From assembly GCA_023443925.1 (NCBI GenBank), contig JAEZSL010000277.1:1-15911 (forward strand): a DNA stretch of 15,911 nucleotides. Reading direction: 5' to 3'. The translations under genes were made by a program, and so were the position numbers. Every line of letters starts with the position of its first letter. The stretch's first letter is position 1. This stretch comes from Bacillota bacterium. GTDB taxonomy: Bacteria; Bacillota_A; Clostridia; Lachnospirales; Lachnospiraceae. This document shows, one piece after another, positions 6,283 to 13,376 of this stretch. The notes under the pieces were generated by a model. The model was not told the origin of the DNA. It did no database searches and worked only from the letters and a program-made list of their open reading frames with translations.

Positions 6283-7468
6283 CTGCTGTCTCCTTACTCA
6301 CGGGAATTGTGATATCAATGCCAAAACCTTCCTGCCAGGATGAAGTGATTAACAGAATTCCTCCGACTTCCCTTATTCTTTGCTCCATTGCAGACAGGCC
6401 AAATCCGTATACGACCTTGTCACAGCCGGTTCCATTATCCTGTAAATGAAACCGTATCTGTTCCGAGTCATAATACAAAAGAAAGGTAAACGCACTGCTG
6501 TTTCCATGTTTTATGCCATTGGTGAGACCTTCCTGTAATGCACGAAATACAGCCTTTTCCTGAAATTCCGATAAAGGCGGGAGGTCAGAAATCTCATGCC
6601 GGATAAAGATATCCCCATGTCCGGCGGTTTCATCCATAAGCAGCTTTAATGAAGCTGGAAAATCAACAACGTTTTGTCCTTTTTTTAGTACACCTACCGA
6701 TTCCCTTATATCATTTAAACCTTTTCTGATTTGTCCTTTCGCAAGCCCGATTTTCTCTGCCCCGGCAGCTTTATCTGTTTTTAACAACCGTTCTCCTGCT
6801 TCAAGTTCCATTAATACGGAAGTAAGGGTATGTCCCATGGTATCATGTATTTCTCTTGCTATCCGGTTTCGTTCTTTTAATATGGTTATTTCTTCAATAT
6901 TACTTGAACTGTCACGAAGCTTGATATATGCATCTTCCAGCTGTTTGGATTTTATCTTCAGTTCGTACATCATTTTGCTTATCTTTCTACGCTGGTTTAT
7001 TTCATATTTCGCCAGGCACATAATTGAATAAACAAGTATAAACATGGCCAAATCCCGGATTGCCGTATGAAGCATCCCAATTGAATAAGCATTAGGCTGG
7101 GTTATGAATAAATACAGAATATCTGCCCCAAAACAGGCCGCCGAAACAACCGCACCAAATAAAACTGAATAATCAATCACCGCATCGGCAATCAATGCAT
7201 AATAAAAAGCGGCGGCATAACTGCTGTGGTCATTCATCTGTAAGATAAGCACGAAAATGATCTCCAGAAAAATTACCGGTTTGTGAAAATGAAAAGGCCC
7301 CTCAGCAGTATAGGTCATACCTCGTAACGTAACTGATAACAAAAGAAGTCCTGCTACAAAGGCTATAAGCCACGGATTTTGAATATGAAAAAGTATAATA
7401 AGTATGGCTGCCGCTACCATAACCGCCCACAGAACTCTTTTCACCTTCTTTTCCGAACTGTATTCCAA
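6272..7468 (-). CDS. Sensor histidine kinase, NarL-partner type (HisKA_3)
   Basis: A 398-residue membrane kinase. Residues 12-153 form about five or six hydrophobic helices with short loops and no large extracellular domain, so the signal is probably sensed in or at the membrane. A coiled-coil linker (about 158-200) leads to the HisKA_3 dimerisation helix with phosphoacceptor His208 in REIHDTMGHTL. The ATP-binding domain has the N-box Asn317 (QEGLTNGIKHG), DNGTG (344-348) and GFGLSAM. This layout matches DesK/LiaS-like kinases. The start codon is TTG, chosen because AAAGGAG lies six bases upstream. It forms an operon with the response regulator. I see no convincing promoter in the gap upstream. 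Confidence 0.95.
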   Translation of the reverse strand: MEYSSEKKVKRVLWAVMVAAAILIILFHIQNPWLIAFVAGLLLLSVTLRGMTYTAEGPFHFHKPVIFLEIIFVLILQMNDHSSYAAAFYYALIADAVIDYSVLFGAVVSAACFGADILYLFITQPNAYSIGMLHTAIRDLAMFILVYSIMCLAKYEINQRRKISKMMYELKIKSKQLEDAYIKLRDSSSNIEEITILKERNRIAREIHDTMGHTLTSVLMELEAGERLLKTDKAAGAEKIGLAKGQIRKGLNDIRESVGVLKKGQNVVDFPASLKLLMDETAGHGDIFIRHEISDLPPLSEFQEKAVFRALQEGLTNGIKHGNSSAFTFLLYYDSEQIRFHLQDNGTGCDKVVYGFGLSAMEQRIREVGGILLITSSWQEGFGIDITIPVSKETADED

Positions 7469-7670
7469 CTTAGGCTCCTTTCAACTATACGATTCGCTAT
7501 GTATGAGTAATTTATAAATTTTTATCTGATTATAAATCTATATGCCATAGTTTACCATAAATATACAATAAATCACAAGACTATATCGCACTCTCTAATC
7601 ATTAGGGATTAAATTTACTAACAGAAAGCATACATCGATATTGATATCATTAATTTGGGCGAGGGCTTCT
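7469..7670. other. Gap between kinase gene and palindrome element
   Basis: An A/T-rich stretch without a credible gene. It must hold the promoter of the two-component operon, but no -35/-10 pair stands out. The only clear symmetric feature is CTAAT-C-ATTAG at 7595-7605, a small palindrome that could be an operator. Confidence 0.4.
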
Positions 7671-7836
7671 CTAGGGTGCGTCTGAAAACTGCTTGTACTG
7701 TGCTGAATGTTCCACTTTGTGGGAGACAAGGAGCGATTTTTGGAGCGTAGCGGGTCTACGTTCCCAAAATTGAGACGCGGTATTCCGCAAAGTGGGGCGT
7801 TCAGAACGATGCAATGAGTTTTCAGACACGCCCTAG
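7671..7836. mobile_element. MITE-like 166-bp imperfect palindrome
   Basis: The left end (from CTAGGGTGCGTCTGAAAACT) and the reverse complement of the right end (CTAGGGCGTGTCTGAAAACT) align over about 54 bases with scattered differences. The centre forms a further stem around CGTAG..CTACG, so the whole element can fold into one long hairpin. It has no open reading frame. Both ends sit at CTAG, which could be a TA or CTAG target duplication of the kind made by IS630/Tc1 or some IS5-family transposases. I infer a non-autonomous element; no transposase is in the window. Confidence 0.65.
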
Positions 7837-7837
7837 G

Positions 7838-7864
7838 TAAAGTTAACGTAAAAATTGCCGATTA
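7838..7864 (+). promoter_or_regulatory. Sigma-28/SigD-type promoter
   Basis: TAAA (7838-7841), 15 bases, then GCCGATTA (7857-7864). This fits the Bacillus SigD consensus TAAA-N15-GCCGATAT in element and spacing. In the E. coli FliA form it reads TAAAGTTA-N11-GCCGATTA, each half one base away from consensus apart from the -10 tail. Transcription would start near 7872, about 26 bases before the ATG at 7898, with the ribosome site in between. Flagellar and chemotaxis genes use this sigma factor. Confidence 0.75.
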
Positions 7865-7897
7865 TTTTAGTATAACAAATTAAACGGAGGTGGAGAT

Positions 7898-8959
7898 ATG
7901 CCGACAATACAGAGTATGGGGAGCGGATATTATAACTATTATAACATGTCATCAAGATACCAATGTGATACCCCCTATAAGGTATGGTATAATCAAGATT
8001 TGGAGCAATCAGAAGTTATGGGGTCCAACCGTTATCCCAATAAAGATTCGGAGAATGCGGATTTGTATCGAAAATTAGTAGATACCTATGCTTCCGCCGC
8101 AGTAAGCAATCGTTCTAAATACAGCACCGTTGCTGATTTAAGAAATGCCTTGGAAGAAAAGTACGGTGCTTCCGGTGCTTATGCTCATTATAGCGCAGAA
8201 GAGAGAAATGCCATGCTGGTGAATGAATTGAGTATGACCTGCTTTGGCACAATTGGCAGCCACTCTGGAATGGGCGGCGGAGATGTTTTAGCCGACCCCC
8301 ACTTAAAGGGAGCTGTAACAAAATATAAGAAGCAAGACACCGAATACTGCAATAATATGCTGGGTAAACAGATTTCCAATGTTTTTCAAAATCGTGGTAT
8401 AAATATGAGTCTATTTGGTAATAATCGATTTTTATTTTCCATGGACCCGTTAACAAAACTGCTTTCTATCTCCGTTACTCAGGCAGATGACAGGTACCCT
8501 TTGGATGAAACCTTGATCAAACAAATGGAAGATGCCTTTAATTCCAGCGGTAACGCCTCAAAATTGTTTTCCAATATTCTAAGGGAGAAGAATATGACAG
8601 GGGAAATTCCAACGGATATGCTTGCAAAATACTTATTGATGAATGATTTCGTAAGCATTACCGGAGAAGATATCAGAACTTATAAGCAAACAGACGAAGG
8701 CTTTATAAACGATAAGGGTAAAAATGCTTTGGATGTGTATAAAGAGAGCTTAAAAAATACGGATAAAGTTTCGGCCTGTTTTAAAGGAGCAGCTTTTGAT
8801 TACTTTAACCTGCTGGTCAGCCGGGCAATGAACTATGATATATCAAAAGTAAATGACTTGGTTTTAACTGCCGGTTATCAGAACGGGGTTTATCTTCCGG
8901 AATCTCTGGATGGCAATAACGTAAGCTGGGTGGGCAGCAAATTAGACTTGACCGTATAA
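7898..8959 (+). CDS. Unrecognised protein, probably motility-regulon
   Basis: A 353-residue soluble protein that I cannot assign to a family. It has no signal peptide or membrane segment. The N-terminus is rich in Tyr, Ser and Asn (SGYYNYYNMSSRY); residues near 120 are Gly-rich (GSHSGMGGGDV); the C-terminal half is predicted mixed helical. GGAGG lies seven bases before the ATG, supporting the start. The one functional clue is the near-consensus sigma-28 promoter directly upstream, which suggests co-expression with flagellar or chemotaxis genes. The gene stands alone, with a tRNA on the other strand behind it, so it is a monocistronic unit. A structural, secreted or regulatory motility role would all fit; nothing in the sequence decides between them. 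Confidence 0.88.
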   Translation: MPTIQSMGSGYYNYYNMSSRYQCDTPYKVWYNQDLEQSEVMGSNRYPNKDSENADLYRKLVDTYASAAVSNRSKYSTVADLRNALEEKYGASGAYAHYSAEERNAMLVNELSMTCFGTIGSHSGMGGGDVLADPHLKGAVTKYKKQDTEYCNNMLGKQISNVFQNRGINMSLFGNNRFLFSMDPLTKLLSISVTQADDRYPLDETLIKQMEDAFNSSGNASKLFSNILREKNMTGEIPTDMLAKYLLMNDFVSITGEDIRTYKQTDEGFINDKGKNALDVYKESLKNTDKVSACFKGAAFDYFNLLVSRAMNYDISKVNDLVLTAGYQNGVYLPESLDGNNVSWVGSKLDLTV

Positions 8960-9048
8960 ATGTAATAGGTAAAGGAAATGTACAAAGTATTATGAGTATT
9001 TCTGAGTGCACCATCTATTGGCAACAGCGTATCAATATTAGAACAAAA

Positions 9049-9081
9049 GCCGGAAAGCAGCAACAGTTGCTGTTCTCCGGC
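9049..9081 (+). terminator. Hairpin after the unrecognised gene
   Basis: GCCGG..CCGGC encloses CAGCAAC-A-GTTGCTG, giving a strong stem-loop about 90 bases past the stop. It is not followed by a T-run, so it is a weak terminator candidate or an mRNA-stabilising hairpin. Confidence 0.3.
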
Positions 9082-9137
9082 AGTGGGTTTATAATTTATG
9101 CATTTTAATAATAAAACTTCAATCATGGAAGACAAAT

Positions 9138-9174
9138 CACAAAACCTTTCCGATTTTTAACCGAAGGTTTTGTG
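9138..9174. terminator. Possible bidirectional hairpin terminator
   Basis: CACAAAACCTT (9138-9148) pairs perfectly with AAGGTTTTGTG (9164-9174) around a 15-base loop. An A/T-rich stretch follows on the plus side. It lies between the plus-strand gene and the minus-strand tRNA, where a terminator is expected. Confidence 0.4.
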
Positions 9175-9264
9175 TTATATTATACTAAAGAATCTTTTTA
9201 CATATGTAATGATTCTGCAGCGAACATCCAAATTCAATAAATGATTCAAAATTACAGCTATAAC

Positions 9265-9293
9265 AAAAAACCCTGCAAACATACCGTTGCAGG
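9265..9293 (-). terminator. Rho-independent terminator of tRNA-Gln
   Basis: On the minus strand CCTGCAA (9293-9287) and TTGCAGG (9278-9272) form a 7-bp stem with an eight-base loop, followed by G and six Ts (9270-9265). It begins 12 bases past the tRNA 3' end. Confidence 0.85.
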
Positions 9294-9304
9294 ATTTCAA
9301 TGAA

Positions 9305-9376
9305 CTGGGCTACAAGGATTCGAACCTTGAGATGCTGGAGTCAGAGTCCAGTGCCTTACCGTTTGGCGATAGCCCA
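9305..9376 (-). tRNA. tRNA-Gln (anticodon CUG)
   Basis: A 72-base tRNA on the minus strand. The acceptor stem pairs TGGGCTA (9376-9370) with TAGCCCA (9312-9306), and the discriminator base is G at 9305. The anticodon stem CTGGA/TCCAG encloses the loop CTCTGAC, placing anticodon CTG at 9344-9342. The T-arm carries GGTTCGAATCC. The CCA tail is not encoded. The body matches the usual bacterial tRNA-Gln pattern (GGCTATCGCCAA..GGTAAGGCA). It has its own promoter and terminator and no tRNA neighbours. It decodes CAG; the main tRNA-Gln(UUG) should be elsewhere. Confidence 0.96.
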
Positions 9377-9429
9377 TCATATTATAGGTTTGTGACTTTA
9401 GGACTTACTGTTCGTCAGCCACGAATGAT

Positions 9430-9458
9430 ATTATAACTCATACAAAAGTATTTTGCAA
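9430..9458 (-). promoter_or_regulatory. Sigma-A promoter of tRNA-Gln
   Basis: On the minus strand TTGCAA (9458-9453) is followed after exactly 17 bases by a perfect TATAAT (9435-9430). Transcription should start near 9423, leaving a 5' leader of about 47 bases for RNase P to remove. Another TATAAT at 9386-9381 is too close to the mature 5' end to be the main promoter. Confidence 0.8.
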
Positions 9459-9535
9459 GTAGAAAATAAAATTTTTTCTAAATTTTTTTATCCTGATTTT
9501 ACCTGAAGCGACCGAAGGCTTTATTTCGTAAACAA

Positions 9536-9620
9536 CAGGAACGAATATAAGCAGAAAACCCGGGCGGTATGTAAACCCTTTTACGTATTCCGCTTATATT
9601 CATAGTATGCACCATTCCTG
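9536..9620. repeat. Large hairpin after the TolB-like gene
   Basis: CAGGAA (9536-9541) pairs with TTCCTG (9615-9620), GAATATAAGC (9543-9552) pairs perfectly with GCTTATATTC (9592-9601), and inside these GCGG-TATGTAAA pairs imperfectly with TTTACGTATTCCGC. There is no T-run. It ends 12 bases past the stop of the minus-strand TolB-like gene. A minus-strand open frame of 34 codons (9603-9499) runs through it but has no good ribosome site. I take it as a structured repeat, not a gene. Confidence 0.6.
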
Positions 9621-9632
9621 CTATTCTCTATT

Positions 9633-10514
9633 CTACTTTGGTATGTAACTAACAAAAGCCAGCTTTTTGCTGTCCGGAGACCAGGAATTTACATTCAAGG
9701 TTCCCTGTCCGCCGAATAATTTCACCAGGGTTTGGTATTCTCCGCCCTCGGAGGACATAAGCCGGATTTCTACATTTTTGTTAGCGGGGTGGTCTCCGGG
9801 ATTAACATCCCCCTTTTTATATGTAATATATGCAGCCTTACTGCCATCGGGAGACACATGGGGAAACCAGCTGTTACTTTCATCAAAAGTCATCTGGGTC
9901 TGTTCACTGCCGTCGGCATTCATCCTCCATACCTGCATCAGTCCGGTTCTTACGGAGTTAAACCAGATATATGTACCACAGGGGGAATATTCCGGCCCGT
10001 CATTTAAACCTCGGGTATCCGTTAATCTGGTTTCAATCCCGCCCTGGGCCGGTATCGTATAAATATCATATTCACCATTACGTTCCCCGCAGTAGGCCAG
10101 GGTCTTACCATCCGGTGACCAGCCGTGGAGATAACTTGGCGCAATGGGTGTAATCAGGACAGGTACCCCGCCTTCCATGGGCAATCTATAAATACGTGAC
10201 AAACCGTCCTCATAGGTTTGATGGCTCACAGCGATTTCTTTCTGATCCGAGGAAAGAACATGATCATTATTACAGCGGTTACAGATACCGGATTCAATTA
10301 AGGTACTGATATCGGATGTAATATCATAACAAAAAATTCTTCCCTCTGAGTTATAAATCAATTCTTTCCCGTTGCTTTTCCAGTTTGGTGCCTCAATTAA
10401 AAAATCAAATTCATGCAGGACTGTGATTTCACCGGTTTTTACATCTACTGTCTGTAATACACTTACTACATCTCTAAAGCCAATTTCATGCTGTCTTTCT
10501 GTCAATACATTCAT
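9633..10514 (-). CDS. TolB-like beta-propeller (PD40) protein
   Basis: A 293-residue protein built from about six WD40-like/PD40 repeats. Clear copies are WSPDGKTLAY (132-141), YSPCGTYIWF (176-185), VSPDGSKAAYI (220-230) and WSPDSKKLAF (278-287), with weaker ones at about 45-63 and 86-110. It has no signal peptide, so unlike periplasmic TolB it should be cytoplasmic. Related propellers in clostridia and Bacteroidetes are of unknown function; some propellers of this shape are polysaccharide lyases (oligogalacturonate lyase), but I see no firm evidence for activity. The start has AGGAGAGG five bases upstream. It diverges from the thioesterase gene and is monocistronic. Confidence 0.87.
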   Translation of the reverse strand: MNVLTERQHEIGFRDVVSVLQTVDVKTGEITVLHEFDFLIEAPNWKSNGKELIYNSEGRIFCYDITSDISTLIESGICNRCNNDHVLSSDQKEIAVSHQTYEDGLSRIYRLPMEGGVPVLITPIAPSYLHGWSPDGKTLAYCGERNGEYDIYTIPAQGGIETRLTDTRGLNDGPEYSPCGTYIWFNSVRTGLMQVWRMNADGSEQTQMTFDESNSWFPHVSPDGSKAAYITYKKGDVNPGDHPANKNVEIRLMSSEGGEYQTLVKLFGGQGTLNVNSWSPDSKKLAFVSYIPK

Positions 10515-10855
10515 AGCTACCTCTCCTTTTTATATTTCCGGGTCTAAATTCCCATCTCACCAATACAGCAAAACAGGCATAAAAACCTTGAATGATCCGG
10601 GTGATTTATTGACTGATTCTTATCTCATATTAGCACAATAAACCAGGCTTTTCAATGAAAACCACTTATATTACCTGGTAAGAAATACATAGAAAAACCG
10701 GGTTGGATCTCAAAAATCCGGGTTAAAATTTTAAGTTGAATTCAACGCTAGTAAATGCTACTATATTCCATAGAATGAAATGGTAAGGAGTGGGAATACA
10801 GTTTTTCAACATCTTGATTTATACGTGCACCTAAGCGCACAGATGGGAGTTTAAA
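10515..10855. other. Divergent gap between TolB-like and thioesterase genes
   Basis: No gene is seen. The left part must hold the promoter of the TolB-like gene, but no good pair of hexamers stands out. The middle has a direct repeat of CCGGGTT about 20 bases apart (near 10698 and 10718). The right part carries the thioesterase promoter with two small inverted repeats, and a leader of about 85 bases that contains a second AAGGAG with no usable start codon after it. Confidence 0.5.
10735..10764 (+). promoter_or_regulatory. Thioesterase promoter with overlapping operator-like palindrome
   Basis: TTGAAT (10736-10741), 17 bases, then TACTAT (10759-10764), each matching consensus at four of six positions. 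The -35 is embedded in the perfect 12-base palindrome GTTGAATTCAAC (10735-10746), and the spacer and -10 contain TAGTA-N5-TACTA (10749-10763). A regulator binding either palindrome would block the promoter. The gene begins at 10856, leaving a leader of about 85 bases. Confidence 0.5.
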
Positions 10856-11569
10856 ATGTTTAAAAATAATAAAGGGAAAAATAAAATTGACATATCAGAA
10901 TCAGAATATACCAGTTCCAATACAATGGATACCAATATGGCGGATGGTTTTACCGGGAATGCTGCCGAAGACGGAAATTCCAGTTTCTCTGGCAGTCTGA
11001 CTTCTGCCGAAGCCGCTGCCATAGCCGAAGCTCTAATCACCTTTAAAGCTCCGGCAGATAGCAAACCACCCGCTGCTCAAAATCCACCCTCAGATGCGGT
11101 ACCTGTTAATGATCCCATTGATGAGGCAATTGCCCACAATACGGTTACCGGAGAATTACTGATACCATACACAAGACAGGCTATGTATTATGAAACCGAC
11201 CAGATGGGCGTCATCCATCACTCCAACTACATCAGGTGGTTTGAAGAATCCAGAGTTTATTTTCTGGAACAGATCGGCTTGAGTTATGATAAGTTAGAAA
11301 GCAACGGCATTTTAATACCTGTTCTCGGAGTTTCCTGTGAATATAAATCCTCTGTCCGGTTTCATGATAAAGTAATTATCCTTCCGAAAGTCACTTTCTT
11401 TAACGGCTTTAAGATGACCATCCGGTACCAGGTAGTGGACAACCTTAACCATACTCTAAAGGCCCAGGGAGAATCCAATCATTGTTTTGTCAATCAGGAT
11501 TTTAAACCGATAAGTATTAAAAAGAGCTACAAAGAGATATATGAAATACTTACTGCGTGGGTGAACTAA
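10856..11569 (+). CDS. Hot-dog acyl-CoA thioesterase (YbgC/FadM-like) with long N-terminal extension
   Basis: A 237-residue protein. Residues from about 104 form a complete 4HBT hot-dog thioesterase of the YbgC/4-hydroxybenzoyl-CoA thioesterase group, with active-site Asp115 in YYETDQMGVIHHSNYIRWFE, the diagnostic motif. It should hydrolyse acyl-CoA or acyl-ACP in the cytoplasm. The usual protein is about 135-140 residues and starts near this motif. Here about 100 residues precede it: a basic start (MFKNNKGKNK), then acidic, Ser/Ala-rich sequence and a Pro-rich linker (KPPAAQNPPSD), apparently disordered with one short Ala-rich helix (SAEAAAIAEALI). The start is supported by GGGAG seven bases upstream, and the extension is in frame with no stop. 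No fatty-acid genes adjoin it. Confidence 0.9.
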   Translation: MFKNNKGKNKIDISESEYTSSNTMDTNMADGFTGNAAEDGNSSFSGSLTSAEAAAIAEALITFKAPADSKPPAAQNPPSDAVPVNDPIDEAIAHNTVTGELLIPYTRQAMYYETDQMGVIHHSNYIRWFEESRVYFLEQIGLSYDKLESNGILIPVLGVSCEYKSSVRFHDKVIILPKVTFFNGFKMTIRYQVVDNLNHTLKAQGESNHCFVNQDFKPISIKKSYKEIYEILTAWVN

Positions 11570-11588
11570 ACCCTAAATTTTTCAGTAA

Positions 11589-11651
11589 AGCCCTCGTTTA
11601 CGTAGAGCTTCCTTCGCTGCTCCTTTACACCAAATGGGGCTGTCCTTTTTT
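11589..11651 (+). terminator. Terminator between convergent genes
   Basis: AGCCC (11589-11593) pairs with GGGCT (11637-11641), with partial inner pairing, followed by GTCC and six Ts (11646-11651). It lies 20 bases past the thioesterase stop. The stem has a large imperfect middle, so its strength is uncertain. Confidence 0.5.
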
Positions 11652-11672
11652 GCCCATGGACTGAATAAACCG

Positions 11673-13376
11673 TTACTGGTCTCCTCTTAAACTGGCAAAG
11701 GTATTATATACATCCAATATACCATACCCCCAGTCTCTGTTGGGATAGGTATTATTTGGATCTCTTCTGGCACCCCGTATCAATAAATTCTTAATTTCAA
11801 TGCTGTCCAGCATAGAATAATAACCTGTATTTAGTCCCCATTGCAGCAGCATAACCGCCACGCCTGCCGTATGGGCGGCTGCCAGACTGGTGCCGGAAGC
11901 AGTTGTATAAAGGTTGCCTGGTGCCGGTACCACAAGATTAACCCCTGGTGCTGCCAGATTGGGATTAATGGTATTGATCCTTGTGTAGCCTCTGCTGGCA
12001 TTAAGATATAAACTGTTATTGGTATAATCGTAGGCGGTTACGATAATCGGCACAACGGCATCGCCGGGTGAGGTTACCGTATAAAAGGGGTCCGACTGTA
12101 CAAAGTAAGCTTCGCTGGCTAAAAAGCTGCTAATAGGAAGCCAGATATTAAAAGTTGAAGTCAGGTCTCCGGTGGAATACACCCGAAACCGCCAGATTCC
12201 TTCGGTGGGATTCACAAACCGCAATAAGATCAGCTGATCCCCCGTCTGCTGCTCCAATAAAATGTAATCAACATGAATTACCGTTTCTTCAAATATAAAC
12301 CGAATAACCCGGGTTTCGCCTATTCTTGCCGGGATTCTTGGAATATACTCTCCGGTTGGGGATAATATATCTATGGAAAAGGTTCCCGGTGAATCTCCCC
12401 ACAATTCCATGGTAAATCCCGGATTATTCGCTCCAACCCGCATTTCAATGGTCTGGGACTGCTGTCCCCCGCTTTCAATGACTCCCCGTAAATGATGGCC
12501 TGTATTTCCTTCATTACCGGCAGCAATAACAATTGCAATGCCTTCCTGGTCCCCCATAAGAGACAGATAACTGCTTAGGGCACCGCGGCCGTCATGGGAA
12601 CCCTGGTTGGTTTCCAAGCCAATGCAGATTGCAATGGGACGGTTTAATTCTCTGGCCGCTTCAATCAAATACCGTACGCCAAACATAATATCATTTTCTT
12701 GATAACTGATCGTATTTTCGGGTACTATAAAAAATTCTTTCAAAAAGCGTTTTGACTGTTTCAATTTAACTACAATTATTTCAGATAAAGGCACCACTCC
12801 GGAAAAATTATTTTCAAGGCTTGGGTTTCCTACCGCTATACCGGCAAGAGAGGTTCCGTGTCCTATCTCATCAACGCTTGGTACTATCGCTATTGGATCG
12901 GGATTTTGAAGTGCTACATTAATCTCTTCCCTGGTATATTCCGTCCCGTAATAAAAGGAAGCCGGTGCTGGTCCCGTTTGTATTGTCTGGTCCCAAATTG
13001 ATATAATTTTTGATGATCCGTCTGCATTAATAAAGGCGCTGTGTGTATAGTCAATACCAGTATCTATGAAACCAACCAAAACTCCCTGACCCCTCAGATC
13101 AAAGCTCGGCACATTGAGCAGTCTGGTTATGCCGGATGCTTCCAGGCTGCCGGTATCTGCTAATCCGTACAGATTCGGATACGCACTGTATCCGATTTCC
13201 TGAACGAGATTATTTGGCAGCTGATTAATCGGAGCATACACTACTGCATGGTTATCATTGATTATATTCGAACAGCTATCCGGAATACTGGCCAGCTCTT
13301 CAGGATACCTGCGATATTCTATCAGCAAATCCGCATAATCTTCACTATAAATGCGTTCACCGCAATCTTGATCCAA
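11673..13376 (-). CDS. S8 subtilisin-like protease, clostridial Csp-like
   Basis: A 567-residue subtilase with an intact triad: Asp105 in GFIDTGIDYTH, His173 in GHGTSLAGI, Ser497 in SGTSLAAAHTAG, and oxyanion Asn288 in AAGNEG. Residues 1-90 resemble the propeptide of clostridial Csp proteases, and about 130 residues between Asn288 and Ser497 (roughly 310-430) match the extra beta-rich domain typical of that group. Csp proteases of Clostridium activate the cortex hydrolase SleC in germination. Relatives with unknown roles are common in Lachnospiraceae. There is no signal peptide, as in Csp proteins. The start codon is TTG, with AAAGGA about ten bases and GAGGG three bases upstream; no in-frame ATG is better placed. 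No sleC-like gene is in the window, so a spore role is inferred by family only. Confidence 0.94.
   Translation of the reverse strand: MDQDCGERIYSEDYADLLIEYRRYPEELASIPDSCSNIINDNHAVVYAPINQLPNNLVQEIGYSAYPNLYGLADTGSLEASGITRLLNVPSFDLRGQGVLVGFIDTGIDYTHSAFINADGSSKIISIWDQTIQTGPAPASFYYGTEYTREEINVALQNPDPIAIVPSVDEIGHGTSLAGIAVGNPSLENNFSGVVPLSEIIVVKLKQSKRFLKEFFIVPENTISYQENDIMFGVRYLIEAARELNRPIAICIGLETNQGSHDGRGALSSYLSLMGDQEGIAIVIAAGNEGNTGHHLRGVIESGGQQSQTIEMRVGANNPGFTMELWGDSPGTFSIDILSPTGEYIPRIPARIGETRVIRFIFEETVIHVDYILLEQQTGDQLILLRFVNPTEGIWRFRVYSTGDLTSTFNIWLPISSFLASEAYFVQSDPFYTVTSPGDAVVPIIVTAYDYTNNSLYLNASRGYTRINTINPNLAAPGVNLVVPAPGNLYTTASGTSLAAAHTAGVAVMLLQWGLNTGYYSMLDSIEIKNLLIRGARRDPNNTYPNRDWGYGILDVYNTFASLRGDQ

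Larger units (their letters stand above)
8960..9304. other. Gap after the unrecognised gene
   Basis: No credible gene is present. It contains two plus-strand hairpins that could end the upstream transcript (9049-9081 and 9138-9174) and the terminator of the minus-strand tRNA (9265-9293). The rest is unremarkable A/T-rich sequence. Confidence 0.6.

Noticed and set aside
7671..7836. Palindrome as a terminator for the two-component or downstream gene
   Set aside because: It lies upstream of both flanking genes, which point away from it, so there is no transcript for it to end.
8115..8456. Minus-strand open frame inside the unrecognised gene
   Set aside because: It is antisense to a gene with a strong promoter and ribosome site, has low-complexity Cys/His-rich content, and no ribosome site of note.
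9381..9386. TATAAT just before the tRNA as its promoter
   Set aside because: It would start transcription at the mature 5' end and lacks a -35. The TTGCAA-N17-TATAAT pair further upstream is better.
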